From Bifidobacterium catenulatum subsp. kashiwanohense JCM 15439 = DSM 21854 (GTDB taxonomy: Bacteria; Actinomycetota; Actinomycetes; Actinomycetales; Bifidobacteriaceae), in NCBI RefSeq assembly GCF_001042615.1, contig NZ_AP012327.1, positions 2,046,001 through 2,110,000 of the forward strand: a DNA stretch of 64,000 nt. The letters are read 5' to 3'. The first letter of the stretch is position 1, and every line of letters starts with the position of its first letter. Below, one piece after another: positions 1 through 7,463 of the stretch. The notes under the pieces are model-generated. The model saw nothing but the letters and a program-made list of their open reading frames with translations. It did not search any database and had not been told where the DNA came from. The position numbers were made by a program, and so were the translations under genes.

Positions 1-474
1 TACGCCCGTATCATCATTCCGGCCTACTCCGGCACGGGCCGCGTAATCACCTATGCATGGCCCTGCGGCAGAGCCCCATTGTTCTTGGTGAAAAACGCGA
101 TGATCTGGTCCGGCACGTTCCTCGCCACATGGGCAGGCATGTCGGCGCCCCTGATTCCCTACGCACTATTGACCGGAGACGGTTCCCGTCTCCCCGCATT
201 GGCAAGCATGATGGTCGAAGCTCTCGGCGTTGCCATACTATCCGCCAGCGTAAGCGTCATCAGCGGGCTGATTGGACTGCTGCGAGGCTCGGGCGTCACC
301 GCAATCGTAGCGGTAATCATCCTCGGCTCCATAGCCGCCAACGGCTTTGCCAACAGCGACGCCAAAGGCTGGACGGTTGTCATCGAAATCGGAACCTGCC
401 TCGTTTTTGCGATTACGGCGCTCTGCGCAACAATCAACAAAGCTCGACATATCACGAAAGAAGACGTAATTTGA
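1..474 (+). CDS. Membrane protein, C-terminal part (5' end outside window)
   Basis: The frame is open from the first base, so the gene starts upstream of the window. The visible 157 residues contain about four hydrophobic segments: roughly IWSGTFLATWAGMSAPLIP, then MMVEALGVAILSASVSVI, then GVTAIVAVIILGSIAANG, then VIEIGTCLVFAITALCA. They end in a short charged tail (HITKEDVI). This is compatible with the permease half of an ABC-2 or lantibiotic-immunity type transporter, but no diagnostic motif is visible, so the family is not assigned. A TTG at position 79 could act as an internal start but is probably not the real one. The gene is followed by an IS remnant. Confidence 0.55.
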   Translation, partial: YARIIIPAYSGTGRVITYAWPCGRAPLFLVKNAMIWSGTFLATWAGMSAPLIPYALLTGDGSRLPALASMMVEALGVAILSASVSVISGLIGLLRGSGVTAIVAVIILGSIAANGFANSDAKGWTVVIEIGTCLVFAITALCATINKARHITKEDVI

Positions 475-521
475 CCAATGCACATCCCCAGAAAAAGTAA
501 GGCTTATGCTGTTTTCGTGGG

Positions 522-800
522 TTAGATTGCGGGTTGTGGCAGTCGGATGTCGAGTCCGCCGCATCTGAGCATGACCAGGCCGATGAGGTTGGTGACGTGG
601 TGGAAGCCGTAGGCCATGCGGATGGCGACCTTGATCCCGTTGTTGAACGCCTCGAGCCCCGCGTTCGAACAGCCCGGGTGAACCGGCCGCCGGGCTCCGC
701 CCCCCCCCGGCGCCGATGCGACGACCACGCCGCACATGGGGCAGTCGACGCGCGGCATCATGGCGGCCGGCCCCACCCTCCAGCAGCCGAGATCCCGGTG
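522..800 (-). pseudogene. ISL3-family transposase remnant
   Basis: Translation of the minus strand gives a zinc-finger-like piece (VDCPMCGVVVAS) followed almost at once by the typical C-terminal block of ISL3 transposases (GLEAFNNGIKVAIRMAYGFH, then NLIGLVMLRCGG). The roughly 300 residues that belong between them, including the DDE catalytic core, are missing. This is therefore an internal-deletion relic and not a working transposase. It abuts a truncated helix-turn-helix fragment on the plus strand, which suggests that the insertion broke that gene. Confidence 0.6.
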
Positions 801-837
801 CCGCCAACGGCCCAACGGGGGATCAGAAATTCGACCG

Positions 838-1029
838 AAGAAGATGTATCTCGCCGCTAAAGAACTCGGCGTAACCATTAGCGATCTGACCGACGATACC
901 TACTATCGCCAGGATGAGGATTTCATCAGCAGAATTAAGCCGGAAAACAAAAAGACCCCGGCCGATAATCGACCGGAGCCTTCCAAACTGTGCCCCCTCA
1001 GGGATTCGAACCCTGGACACGCTGATTAA
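838..1029 (+). pseudogene. C-terminal remnant of an HTH-type regulator
   Basis: The plus-strand frame reads KMYLAAKELGVTISDLTDDT and then a charged tail. This resembles the recognition-helix end of an XRE-type DNA-binding domain. No start or N-terminal half is present, because the sequence upstream is the ISL3 remnant. The frame runs on into the antisense of tRNA-Lys before stopping. It is read as the stump of a gene disrupted by the insertion; the assignment is tentative. Confidence 0.25.
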
Positions 1030-1064
1030 GAGTCAGCTGCTCTAACCAACTGAGCTAAAGGGGC
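991..1064 (-). tRNA. tRNA-Lys (CUU)
   Basis: The minus strand folds as a full cloverleaf. The acceptor is GCCCCUU/AGGGGGC, the anticodon stem is GCUGA/UCAGC with loop CUCUUAA (anticodon CUU), and the T-loop is GGUUCGAAUCC. The discriminator is A and CCA is not encoded. Confidence 0.95.
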
Positions 1065-1081
1065 GTTGGTCTTGCGAGGTT

Positions 1082-1465
1082 TTGTTCTCGCTGAGCACGA
1101 GAAGTAAATATACTCAGAATCAAGAAGAATGCAACTCTCGGCGTGTCGCGATTGTAAAACCGCTATTTTCCAACGATTTCAGCATATTGCGAAAGTCGCA
1201 GGAAAACGCAATTCAACCATCATATTCACCACTCGAACAGCGCAGGCAAGACTTGAAATTACAATTTCTTCACAATTTTCCTAAGGCTAGCAGCGTTGCC
1301 GATCCTCAAGCTAGCAAAAACCAGCGCAAGCTGCTTTCCAACAGCGTCGCCAAAACCGATAATGCGATCATTCCGAACGCGCATATCAATGGTGTGGAAT
1401 CGTTGACGGTCAACAAGGATGGCAAGGTCACGGTCACGCTTGATGACAGTGGCTACAACTACTAA
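1082..1465 (+). CDS. Doubtful small ORF
   Basis: This 127-codon frame lies between tRNA-Lys and the terminator behind rplI. The first two thirds have unlikely composition. The end (NAHINGVESLTVNKDGKVTV, then TLDDSGYNY) looks more like real protein, such as a beta-strand-rich domain remnant. No clear ribosome-binding site precedes the first ATG and I do not recognise a family. It may be the tail of a decayed gene. Confidence 0.2.
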   Translation: MFSLSTRSKYTQNQEECNSRRVAIVKPLFSNDFSILRKSQENAIQPSYSPLEQRRQDLKLQFLHNFPKASSVADPQASKNQRKLLSNSVAKTDNAIIPNAHINGVESLTVNKDGKVTVTLDDSGYNY

Positions 1466-1474
1466 TCAAATATG

Positions 1475-1519
1475 AAAATCCCCCTGCACAACTGTTTTCA
1501 GCTGGTGCAGGGGGATTTT
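1475..1519 (-). terminator. Terminator after rplI
   Basis: A perfect inverted repeat, AAAATCCCCCTGCAC / GTGCAGGGGGATTTT, surrounds a 15-nt loop. The A/T ends make it usable in both directions. It closes the rpsF-ssb-rpsR-rplI operon on the minus strand. Confidence 0.85.
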
Positions 1520-1602
1520 CCATGCTTAAGCTCAGACGTATCTCAGTCTGAAGTCATTCATCCTGACGGCAACGAATGCAGTCTCGATGAATGGGGCCGA
1601 AA

Positions 1603-2049
1603 TCACTCAGCGACAACCTTCACGGTGAAGGAAGCGGTGATTTCCGGGTGCAGAGCGACGGTCGCAGCGAACTCGCCGGTGGTCTTGATCGGATCCACGG
1701 TGATGTTCTTCGGGTTGACGGCAGCCTTGGAAGACAGAGCGATGGCGATCTTGTCGGCGGAAATGCCACCGAACAGCTTGCCGGACTCGGAGACCTTGGC
1801 AGCGATTTCAACGACGGAGCCCTCGATCAGACCCTTGGCGGCAACAGCCTCTTCGCGGGTGGCGACGGCCTTGGCCAGACGAGCGCGCTTCATGGACTCA
1901 ATCTGAGCAGCAGCGTTCTTGGACCAAGCAAAGGCGAGGCCCTGCGGAATCAGGTAGTTACGAGCGTAACCGGCCTTGACGGTCACGACGTCACCCGGGT
2001 GACCCAGATGATTGACGGACTTGGTAAGAATAACCTTAGCTTCAGCCAT
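1603..2049 (-). CDS. rplI: 50S ribosomal protein L9
   Basis: This 148-residue protein has normal length for L9. The N-terminal rRNA-binding domain carries the family signature ([19 protein letters not shown], about residues 19-37). A long connecting helix (about 40-75) leads to the C-terminal domain with GKLFGGIS. L9 binds domain V of 23S rRNA at the base of the L1 stalk and helps keep the reading frame. It is the last gene of the rpsF-ssb-rpsR-rplI operon, 19 bp after rpsR. A GAGAGG ribosome-binding site lies 8 bp before the ATG, and the operon terminator lies about 85 bp downstream. Confidence 0.97.
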   Translation of the reverse strand: MAEAKVILTKSVNHLGHPGDVVTVKAGYARNYLIPQGLAFAWSKNAAAQIESMKRARLAKAVATREEAVAAKGLIEGSVVEIAAKVSESGKLFGGISADKIAIALSSKAAVNPKNITVDPIKTTGEFAATVALHPEITASFTVKVVAE

Positions 2050-2068
2050 TGTTCAAACCTCTCTCAGA

Positions 2069-2317
2069 TCAGCGACCGGAAGTGGCGTACGGCAGCAGAG
2101 CCATCTCGCGGGCGTTCTTGATAGCCTTGGCGAGCTCGCGCTGTTCCTGTACGGAAACACCGGTGATACGACGGGAACGAATCTTGCCGCGATCGGAGAT
2201 GAACTTGCGCAGCAGGGCAACGTCCTTGTAATCGATCTCGGTGACCTTAGCGGCCTTCAGTGGATTCGGCTTCTTCTTAAACGGCTTGACCGGCGGCTGC
2301 GGCCTCTTGCGTGACAT
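2069..2317 (-). CDS. rpsR: 30S ribosomal protein S18
   Basis: This 82-residue protein carries the S18 core: [19 protein letters not shown] followed by RSRRITGVS. The lysine/proline-rich N-terminus is typical. It lacks the cysteines of zinc-binding (C+) S18 paralogues, so it is the zinc-independent type. S18 forms a heterodimer with S6 on the 30S platform. The two genes sit in one operon with ssb between them. AAGGAG lies 8 nt upstream of the ATG. In many bacteria the S6:S18 complex represses this operon through its leader, and a candidate leader is present before rpsF. Confidence 0.97.
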   Translation of the reverse strand: MSRKRPQPPVKPFKKKPNPLKAAKVTEIDYKDVALLRKFISDRGKIRSRRITGVSVQEQRELAKAIKNAREMALLPYATSGR

Positions 2318-2377
2318 CTTGATGTTCTCCTTAAAATCTGGAAATTGCTTTTCTTTTAAGCTGCGATCCGGGTCGGA

Positions 2378-3037
2378 TCAGAATTCCGGTTCGTCGCTGC
2401 TTCCACCAAATTCGGAGGAGCCAAAGGAACCGAACGATGAGGAACCGGAATTATCCGAATTGCCCCACGGATCCGATGCCGGAGCAGGCTGCACGGCGGG
2501 CGCGGCATTGGCCGGAGCGGCAGCCCCACCCTGATAGCCAGCGCCACCGGAATACCCGGCACCGCCCTGATATCCACCGGCATTGCCGGCGAAGCCACCA
2601 TTGTTGAACCCGCCGTTGCCGCCAGCGAAAGCATTGCCGCCACGATTGCCGGCAAAATTACCACCGTTGGCACTGGAGGTTCGTGTGACCTGGGCGGTCG
2701 CATAGCGCAGGGACGGACCGATCTCATCGACCTGAAGCTCGACAACCGTGCGCTGGGAACCATCGTTCGCCTGATAGGAACGCTGCTGCAAACGACCCTG
2801 TGCGATTACACGCATGCCCTTGCTCAGGCTCTGCGCGCAATGTTCGGCCATGTCGCGCCACGCGGAGCAGCGCATGAACAAAGCCTGACCATCTTCAAAC
2901 TGGCCCGTATTACGGTTCCAGGTGCGCGGAGTGGAGGCAATCGTGAAGCTGGCCACGGACGAGCCGTTGCCAACCGTACGGATTTCGGGATCAGCCGTGA
3001 GGTTACCCACCACAGTGATAATCGTTTCGCCTGCCAT
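2378..3037 (-). CDS. ssb: Single-stranded DNA-binding protein
   Basis: The 219-residue protein has an OB-fold domain in the first ~115 residues (TIITVVGNLTADPEIRTVGN; later FMRCSAWRDMAEH and GMRVIAQGRLQQRSY). A glycine/asparagine/phenylalanine-rich linker follows (about 125-175). The acidic C-terminal tip ends SSDEPEF. The canonical tip that recruits repair and replication partners ends in DDIPF, so the final Pro-Phe is replaced by Glu-Phe here. The protein coats single-stranded DNA in replication, repair and recombination. It lies between rpsF and rpsR, the usual actinobacterial order. Confidence 0.96.
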   Translation of the reverse strand: MAGETIITVVGNLTADPEIRTVGNGSSVASFTIASTPRTWNRNTGQFEDGQALFMRCSAWRDMAEHCAQSLSKGMRVIAQGRLQQRSYQANDGSQRTVVELQVDEIGPSLRYATAQVTRTSSANGGNFAGNRGGNAFAGGNGGFNNGGFAGNAGGYQGGAGYSGGAGYQGGAAAPANAAPAVQPAPASDPWGNSDNSGSSSFGSFGSSEFGGSSDEPEF

Positions 3038-3093
3038 CGTTACCTACTTACTTTGCAGCTTATTGTTTTGCAGCTTGAAAAGCTTAGAATTAC

Positions 3094-3381
3094 TTACTTG
3101 CGAAGAATCTTCGTGCGGATGACGGATTCGTTCAGGTTCAGCAGACGATCGAGTTCGTCGCTGGTGGCCGGCTCAGCGGAGTAGTTGACCACAACGTAGT
3201 TACCTTCGGTCTTGCCAGCGATCTCGTAGGCAAGCTTGCGACGGCCCCAGATGTCGATGTTCTCGACAGCACCGCCTTCCTTGGTGACAGTTTCCAGATA
3301 CTGCTCGGTCAGCTTCTTCAGACCGCGCTCATCCAGCTCAGGATCGGCAATGAACATCAGTTCGTACTTATGCGCAGACAT
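3094..3381 (-). CDS. rpsF: 30S ribosomal protein S6
   Basis: The start at 3381 is chosen because a strong AAGGAGGTGGG ribosome-binding site directly precedes it; a longer frame upstream has no such site. The 95 residues fit the S6 family: HKYELMFIADPELDERGLK near the N-terminus, then WGRRKLAYEIAGKTEGNY (about 45-62), ending in RTKILRK. S6 binds 16S rRNA with S18. It is the first gene of the rpsF-ssb-rpsR-rplI operon and is divergent from prs. Confidence 0.96.
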   Translation of the reverse strand: MSAHKYELMFIADPELDERGLKKLTEQYLETVTKEGGAVENIDIWGRRKLAYEIAGKTEGNYVVVNYSAEPATSDELDRLLNLNESVIRTKILRK

Positions 3382-3386
3382 CACCC

Positions 3387-3429
3387 ACCTCCTTCGGACT
3401 ATCGGCCATGGACCTTCCATGGCAGGAGT
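3387..3429 (-). promoter_or_regulatory. Candidate S6:S18-binding leader of rpsF
   Basis: The rpsF leader RNA contains a hairpin, GCCAUGGA-AGG-UCCAUGGC (3405-3423), immediately followed by CGAUAG-UCCG. The hairpin is enclosed by CUCCU pairing with the AGGAGG of the ribosome-binding site. A hairpin with a CCG element next to a sequestered start region is the known shape of S6:S18 autoregulatory leaders. The structure is seen in the sequence; the binding is inferred. Confidence 0.5.
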
Positions 3430-3595
3430 GTGTATGCGTACTGCCTTCGCGCATCCATATATAAAGGTATAAAGATACGGTTCAGACAACCTGTTCAGCA
3501 TAGCCCTTCTGCTGGACGAGCGGCAATTGCGCACGTTCCGCAAAACAGGCGCGTCATGGGCACCCGCATTGTTATATTGAATACGGCTATTTTTG

Positions 3596-3611
3596 TACGG
3601 TTGGTACCGTA
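3596..3611 (+). promoter_or_regulatory. Inverted repeat upstream of prs
   Basis: TACGGT-TGGT-ACCGTA lies 34 bp before the prs ATG, in the 263-bp divergent region between rpsF and prs. It could be an operator or a leader hairpin. No clear -35/-10 pair is visible around it. Confidence 0.3.
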
Positions 3612-3644
3612 TTTACGCGACTCTAGATTTGTGGAAGGCGAAGC

Positions 3645-4658
3645 ATGTCGGCGATTCTCGAAGGCACTCCGGATAAGAAATTGGCTTTGGTGACGGGTCG
3701 TGCATACCCTGAGCAGGCCCATGAAACCGCGAAATACCTGGGAATCGACGTGCTTGAGACCACAGCTTACGATTTCGCCAACGGCGAGATGTATGTGCGT
3801 TACACCGAGCCGGTGCGTGGTGCCGACGCATTCGTGATGCAGGCGCATACCGAGCCGATCAACAAGTGGATCATGGAGCAGCTCATCATGGTTGACGCCA
3901 TGAAGCGCGCTTCCGCCCGTTCCATCACCGTGGTCGCGCCATTCCTCGGCTATTCGCGCCAGGATAAGAAGCATCAGGGCCGCGAGCCCATCACCGCCCG
4001 CCTGATTTTCGACCTGTTCCGCGCAGCCGGCGCCGACCGTATTATGACGGTTGACCTGCATGCCGCTCAGGAGCAGGGTTTCTTCGATGGCCCGGTCGAT
4101 CATCTCACCGCTACTCCGGTGCTGCTTGACTATGTACGCAACAACATGCCGCTTGAGAACACCACCATCGTGTCTCCGGATGCCGGCCGCATCAAGGTTT
4201 CCGAGCAGTGGGCCGCGAAGCTGGGCAATCTGCCGCTCGCCTTCATTCACAAGACTCGTGACACCACTCGCCCGAACCATGCCGAGGCGCATGGCATTAT
4301 CGGCGAGGTCGAAGGCCGCGACTGCGTGGTGGTTGACGACATGATCGACACCGCAGGCACCATCTGCGAGGCTGTGCGCACACTGAACAACTCCGGCGCG
4401 AAGTCCGTGACGCTGGTTGCCACGCATGGCCTGCTGTCTGGTCCCGCCGTGGAACGCCTGAGGAATTGCGGTGCCAAGGAAATCGTGCTTACCGACACCG
4501 TGCCTGTTCCGGAAGAGAAGCGCCTTCCGAATATGACCGTGCTGTCTGTGGCCCCATTGCTGGCCGCTGGCATCCGCTCCGTATTCGAATCCGGCTCCGT
4601 TTCCACGCTGCTCAACGGCCTGCCCGAAGACATGCGTCCGCGCAACATCTACGCCTGA
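3645..4658 (+). CDS. prs: Ribose-phosphate pyrophosphokinase (PRPP synthase)
   Basis: The enzyme makes 5-phosphoribosyl-1-diphosphate from ribose-5-phosphate and ATP for nucleotide, histidine and tryptophan synthesis. The 337-residue sequence has the flexible-loop region GYSRQDKKHQGREPITA (about 105-121) and the metal/ATP motif TVDLHAAQEQGFF (about 139-151). The PRPP-binding loop is CVVVDDMIDTAGT (about 227-239). GGAAGGCG precedes the ATG. A strong terminator follows 32 bp after the stop. It stands alone on the plus strand, divergent from the S6 operon. Confidence 0.97.
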   Translation: MSAILEGTPDKKLALVTGRAYPEQAHETAKYLGIDVLETTAYDFANGEMYVRYTEPVRGADAFVMQAHTEPINKWIMEQLIMVDAMKRASARSITVVAPFLGYSRQDKKHQGREPITARLIFDLFRAAGADRIMTVDLHAAQEQGFFDGPVDHLTATPVLLDYVRNNMPLENTTIVSPDAGRIKVSEQWAAKLGNLPLAFIHKTRDTTRPNHAEAHGIIGEVEGRDCVVVDDMIDTAGTICEAVRTLNNSGAKSVTLVATHGLLSGPAVERLRNCGAKEIVLTDTVPVPEEKRLPNMTVLSVAPLLAAGIRSVFESGSVSTLLNGLPEDMRPRNIYA

Positions 4659-4689
4659 TTCGCTCATCTCATATTATTCTTAAACAAAA

Positions 4690-4719
4690 ACTCGCCGCCA
4701 CCCAGTCGGCGAGTTTTTT
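4690..4719 (+). terminator. Terminator after prs
   Basis: ACTCGCCG / CGGCGAGT hairpin followed by TTTTTT. Confidence 0.9.
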
Positions 4720-4784
4720 GTACATGCTTTACTCATTATTTGACAGCAAATATCATCTAAGTTTTTATCTACCGCAACTACCGT

Positions 4785-6131
4785 TCAATTAGTCTCCTCT
4801 TTAGCCCAAGAATCATCAAATATTAATTGAGAAACCATGTATATAGGAAGATAATCAATGTTTTTCATGCATTCAACATTGGACTCCGCAAAAACAATTC
4901 CTCGTTCCATACCATAGTTAGGTGTGGCAAGTGCCTTGTCGATGGCATGATGGCGTCTATAGCCCTTACCAGATTTCACTTCGACAGGAACCACCCTGCC
5001 GGCTGCACTTTCAACAACAAAATCAAGCTCACCAATCGTATTATTTTTGAAATAGTACAGCGGGAATCCATGCGCACGAAGTTCCTGAGCCACCACATTT
5101 TCGTACAATGCACCGAAATTAATGTCAGTACGATCGTTCAATAAATCGCGTACAACGTTCATGCCACACATGCACGTCAATAGTCCAACATCATTCATGA
5201 ACAGCTTGAACAATCTAGATTGCATCGACAACATCAACGGATACCGCGGCTCCTCAACGTTGTATGAGGGCAATGCGACGCCCGCATCAGCCAGCCATAG
5301 GAAGTTGTTTTCATTACGTTCCATTCTGGCATGCTTATCAAGGCTGGTCACACGGAATCGTTTGTTCTGCTGATTTAATTCACTGGGAATCAAATCGAAA
5401 ATACGGCGGATATTCCGCGCTTGTGTGAGATTCTCTGCATACTGCGAAATATCCTCACGATACCGATTGACGATTGCCTGCTGACGCGCACGCAATGATT
5501 GAATATTGTGCTGCTCCAAAAAAACGGAAACTGCATCCGGCATACCTCCCACCAAAAGATAGTCGTGGAAAAGATCCGTCATTCTTCGATGGACCGCCTC
5601 ATTGACAGACCTTTTCTCCTTGTGGGCCAAACGAACTTCATTCCACACATTTCCCGGAACTTTATTCGCCCAACAATATTCCTCGAAATCCATGGGATAC
5701 ATGGTGATCGAATCCAAAAATCCCACCGGAACTGATTCCACAGATTTTGCTTCAACGCCAAGCAGCGAGCCTGATAGCACAAAATCGTAATCGTCATACC
5801 GAGAAACAAGAAATTTAATCATGGTGACCACGTCACGGCATGTCTGAATTTCATCTAAGAAAATAAGGGTTTTCCCGGGAATTATTTCATCTTGTGCATA
5901 TGCGGAAATGGCAAGAAACAGATCGTCTGCGTTCTGCGCATTGTCCGCCGCTCTCCTCGCGTCAGGCATGTCGATGAAGTTGATTTCCACCATATGCTCG
6001 TAGTTGGTTCTACCAAATTCTTCAACAAGACTGGTCTTTCCCACTTGGCGAGCACCATCGACCAACATGGCCTGCTTGTTTTTATGTTCCTTCCAAAACA
6101 CCAGTTTTTCCATGGCTTTTCGCTTGAACAC
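4785..6131 (-). CDS. AAA_14/DUF4143 family ATPase (first of three)
   Basis: The start is placed at the GTG at 6131. AAGGGGG precedes it, and it gives FKRKAMEKLVFWK, the usual opening of this family. The ATG at 6182 overlaps a TATAAT box and has no ribosome-binding site. The ~448-residue protein has Walker A (GARQVGKT, about 26-33) and Walker B (TLIFLDEIQ, about 88-96). The C-terminal DUF4143 region carries a PD-(D/E)XK-like strand pair, GELDFVVES ... VPVEVKSG (about 368-389). The biochemical role of this family is not established. The D...E-x-K residues look intact here. Four 33-bp-spaced repeats lie directly upstream. Confidence 0.85.
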   Translation of the reverse strand: MFKRKAMEKLVFWKEHKNKQAMLVDGARQVGKTSLVEEFGRTNYEHMVEINFIDMPDARRAADNAQNADDLFLAISAYAQDEIIPGKTLIFLDEIQTCRDVVTMIKFLVSRYDDYDFVLSGSLLGVEAKSVESVPVGFLDSITMYPMDFEEYCWANKVPGNVWNEVRLAHKEKRSVNEAVHRRMTDLFHDYLLVGGMPDAVSVFLEQHNIQSLRARQQAIVNRYREDISQYAENLTQARNIRRIFDLIPSELNQQNKRFRVTSLDKHARMERNENNFLWLADAGVALPSYNVEEPRYPLMLSMQSRLFKLFMNDVGLLTCMCGMNVVRDLLNDRTDINFGALYENVVAQELRAHGFPLYYFKNNTIGELDFVVESAAGRVVPVEVKSGKGYRRHHAIDKALATPNYGMERGIVFAESNVECMKNIDYLPIYMVSQLIFDDSWAKEETN

Positions 6132-6142
6132 AAAACCCCCTT

Positions 6143-6256
6143 GTAACGCAATGAGACGGTTTTTAATCTCGTTTTGTAACATTATAGAACGGTTTTAATG
6201 GGTGATTCGTAACGAAATAGAACCCTCTACAATGATGGTTTAACGAAATGAGATTT
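6143..6256 (-). repeat. Four direct repeats, about 33-bp period, upstream of the first ATPase
   Basis: On the plus strand the units start at 6143, 6176, 6209 and about 6241. They share GTAACGNAATRGAACGGTTTTAAT; units 1 and 2 match best, while units 3 and 4 keep mainly GTAACGAAATAGA. The spacing is three helical turns. Unit 2 contains the only TATAAT on the minus strand, so a bound protein would cover the promoter. An autoregulatory operator is the likely reading. Confidence 0.6.
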
Positions 6257-6294
6257 CGGGGCAATACGATTATCGAAGGCAATACAAGACAAAA

Positions 6295-6333
6295 CGGGTG
6301 CCGCATCCTTTGTTGAGCAGGATGCGGCACCCG
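6295..6333 (-). terminator. Terminator after ribokinase gene
   Basis: CGGGTGCCGCATCC / GGATGCGGCACCCG forms a 14-bp stem with an 11-nt loop. TTTTGTCTTG follows on the minus strand. Confidence 0.88.
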
Positions 6334-6359
6334 TGTATCAAGAGAGAAAAGAGAGAAAT

Positions 6360-7343
6360 CTAGCTATCGTCTGATAATGCTTCGCGGATTTGTGCGGCAT
6401 TGCCGTAGGAGGCTTGCGCGCCGTAACCAGTGGCGGCATATGCAGACACGTACGAGGCGAGTTCGGCAGCTTCGGAAAGTGCCATACCTGAGGCAAGACC
6501 GGCAAGCACCGTGCCCATGAACGAGTCGCCGCAACCGGTGGTATCCACCGCATTGACCCGCACGGGGGCTATCCGCTGAATCGGCGTTGCCGAAGTGGAA
6601 TCCAATACCACCGAACCGTCACCGCCGAGCGTCACAATCGCCTGTTCGAAACCGAATCCGCGCATCGCTTCCAGCGCATGACCCCAGTCGAAACCATCCC
6701 AATCGTCGTTTTCCGGCTCGTCAATGCCAAGCAACTGCACCATTTCGTGCTCGTTGACCAACAGAATGTCGGACGCTTCAACCAGTTCAGCCGGCAGCGA
6801 CAGCGTGAACGGCGAATCGTTGAGTAGCACCTTCACACCCGCTTCGTGGCACATGCGTGCGGCGGCCGTCACCGTTTCGATCGGGCTTTCCAAGCATAGG
6901 CCAAGCACGGAAGACCGTACCAGCACCTCCCGCACGGATTCCACATAATCCACAGTGACCTGCGCGTTCGATCCCGGAGAGTAGACGATGGTGTTTTCGC
7001 CAGTTGCGTCCACGGTGATCACGGTTGTGCCGGATGGCCCAGGCACGCGGCGAACATGCGTGGTATTCACACCAGCTTCACCTAGGGCGCCCAGCAGGAA
7101 GTCGGCGTTGGAATCGGAGCCTACCGCGCCGAACATCTGCACGGTTGCGCCGATGCGCGCTGCGGCGGCAGCCTGGTTGCCGGATTTGCCGCCTGGCAGC
7201 AGCTGCAACGGACCGCCGGTGATGGTTTCCCCCGGCCTTGGCAGACGCTGCGCGGTGACGGTGTAATCCGCATTCATCGAGCCGATTACGGACACCGTGC
7301 CGTGGATGCGATCCAATGCAGAGAGAACTTCAGTCGCGCTCAT
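6360..7343 (-). CDS. rbsK: Ribokinase (PfkB family)
   Basis: The start at 7343 is chosen because AAGGAAG lies 6 nt upstream; the frame runs 25 codons further up without a site. The 327-residue protein opens with VSVIGSMNADYTV and has the PfkB glycine motif (PGGKSGNQAAAAARIGA, about 50-66). Signature 2 is NAVDTTGCGDSFMGTVLAG near residue 265, with the catalytic Asp in TGCGDSF. It phosphorylates ribose at O5 with ATP. It lies 120 bp downstream of a nucleoside hydrolase gene on the same strand. The pair can convert a ribonucleoside into base plus ribose-5-phosphate. Another PfkB sugar substrate is possible. Confidence 0.88.
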   Translation of the reverse strand: MSATEVLSALDRIHGTVSVIGSMNADYTVTAQRLPRPGETITGGPLQLLPGGKSGNQAAAAARIGATVQMFGAVGSDSNADFLLGALGEAGVNTTHVRRVPGPSGTTVITVDATGENTIVYSPGSNAQVTVDYVESVREVLVRSSVLGLCLESPIETVTAAARMCHEAGVKVLLNDSPFTLSLPAELVEASDILLVNEHEMVQLLGIDEPENDDWDGFDWGHALEAMRGFGFEQAIVTLGGDGSVVLDSTSATPIQRIAPVRVNAVDTTGCGDSFMGTVLAGLASGMALSEAAELASYVSAYAATGYGAQASYGNAAQIREALSDDS

Positions 7344-7365
7344 CTTTGTCTTCCTTAAATGAAAA

Positions 7366-7416
7366 GGAGATTTGCGAAAATATTGTTTTTCAGTAATCGC
7401 AATTTCACAAATCTCC
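7366..7416 (-). terminator. Hairpin between nucleoside hydrolase and ribokinase genes
   Basis: Arms GGAGATTTG / CAAATCTCC enclose a long A/T-rich loop and are followed by TTTTCATTT on the minus strand. It could attenuate transcription into rbsK or protect the upstream message. Confidence 0.45.
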
Positions 7417-7463
7417 ATTGTTTATATTGAGGATGTTTTATGCGATTATTTGGCCGGTTACGC

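Noticed and set aside
3495-4667. 390-codon minus-strand frame across prs
   Set aside because: It is antisense to a clear prs gene and has histidine/glycine-rich composition without family features.
6114-6182. ATG at 6182 as start of the first ATPase
   Set aside because: It overlaps a TATAAT box, lacks a ribosome-binding site and adds residues not typical of the family.
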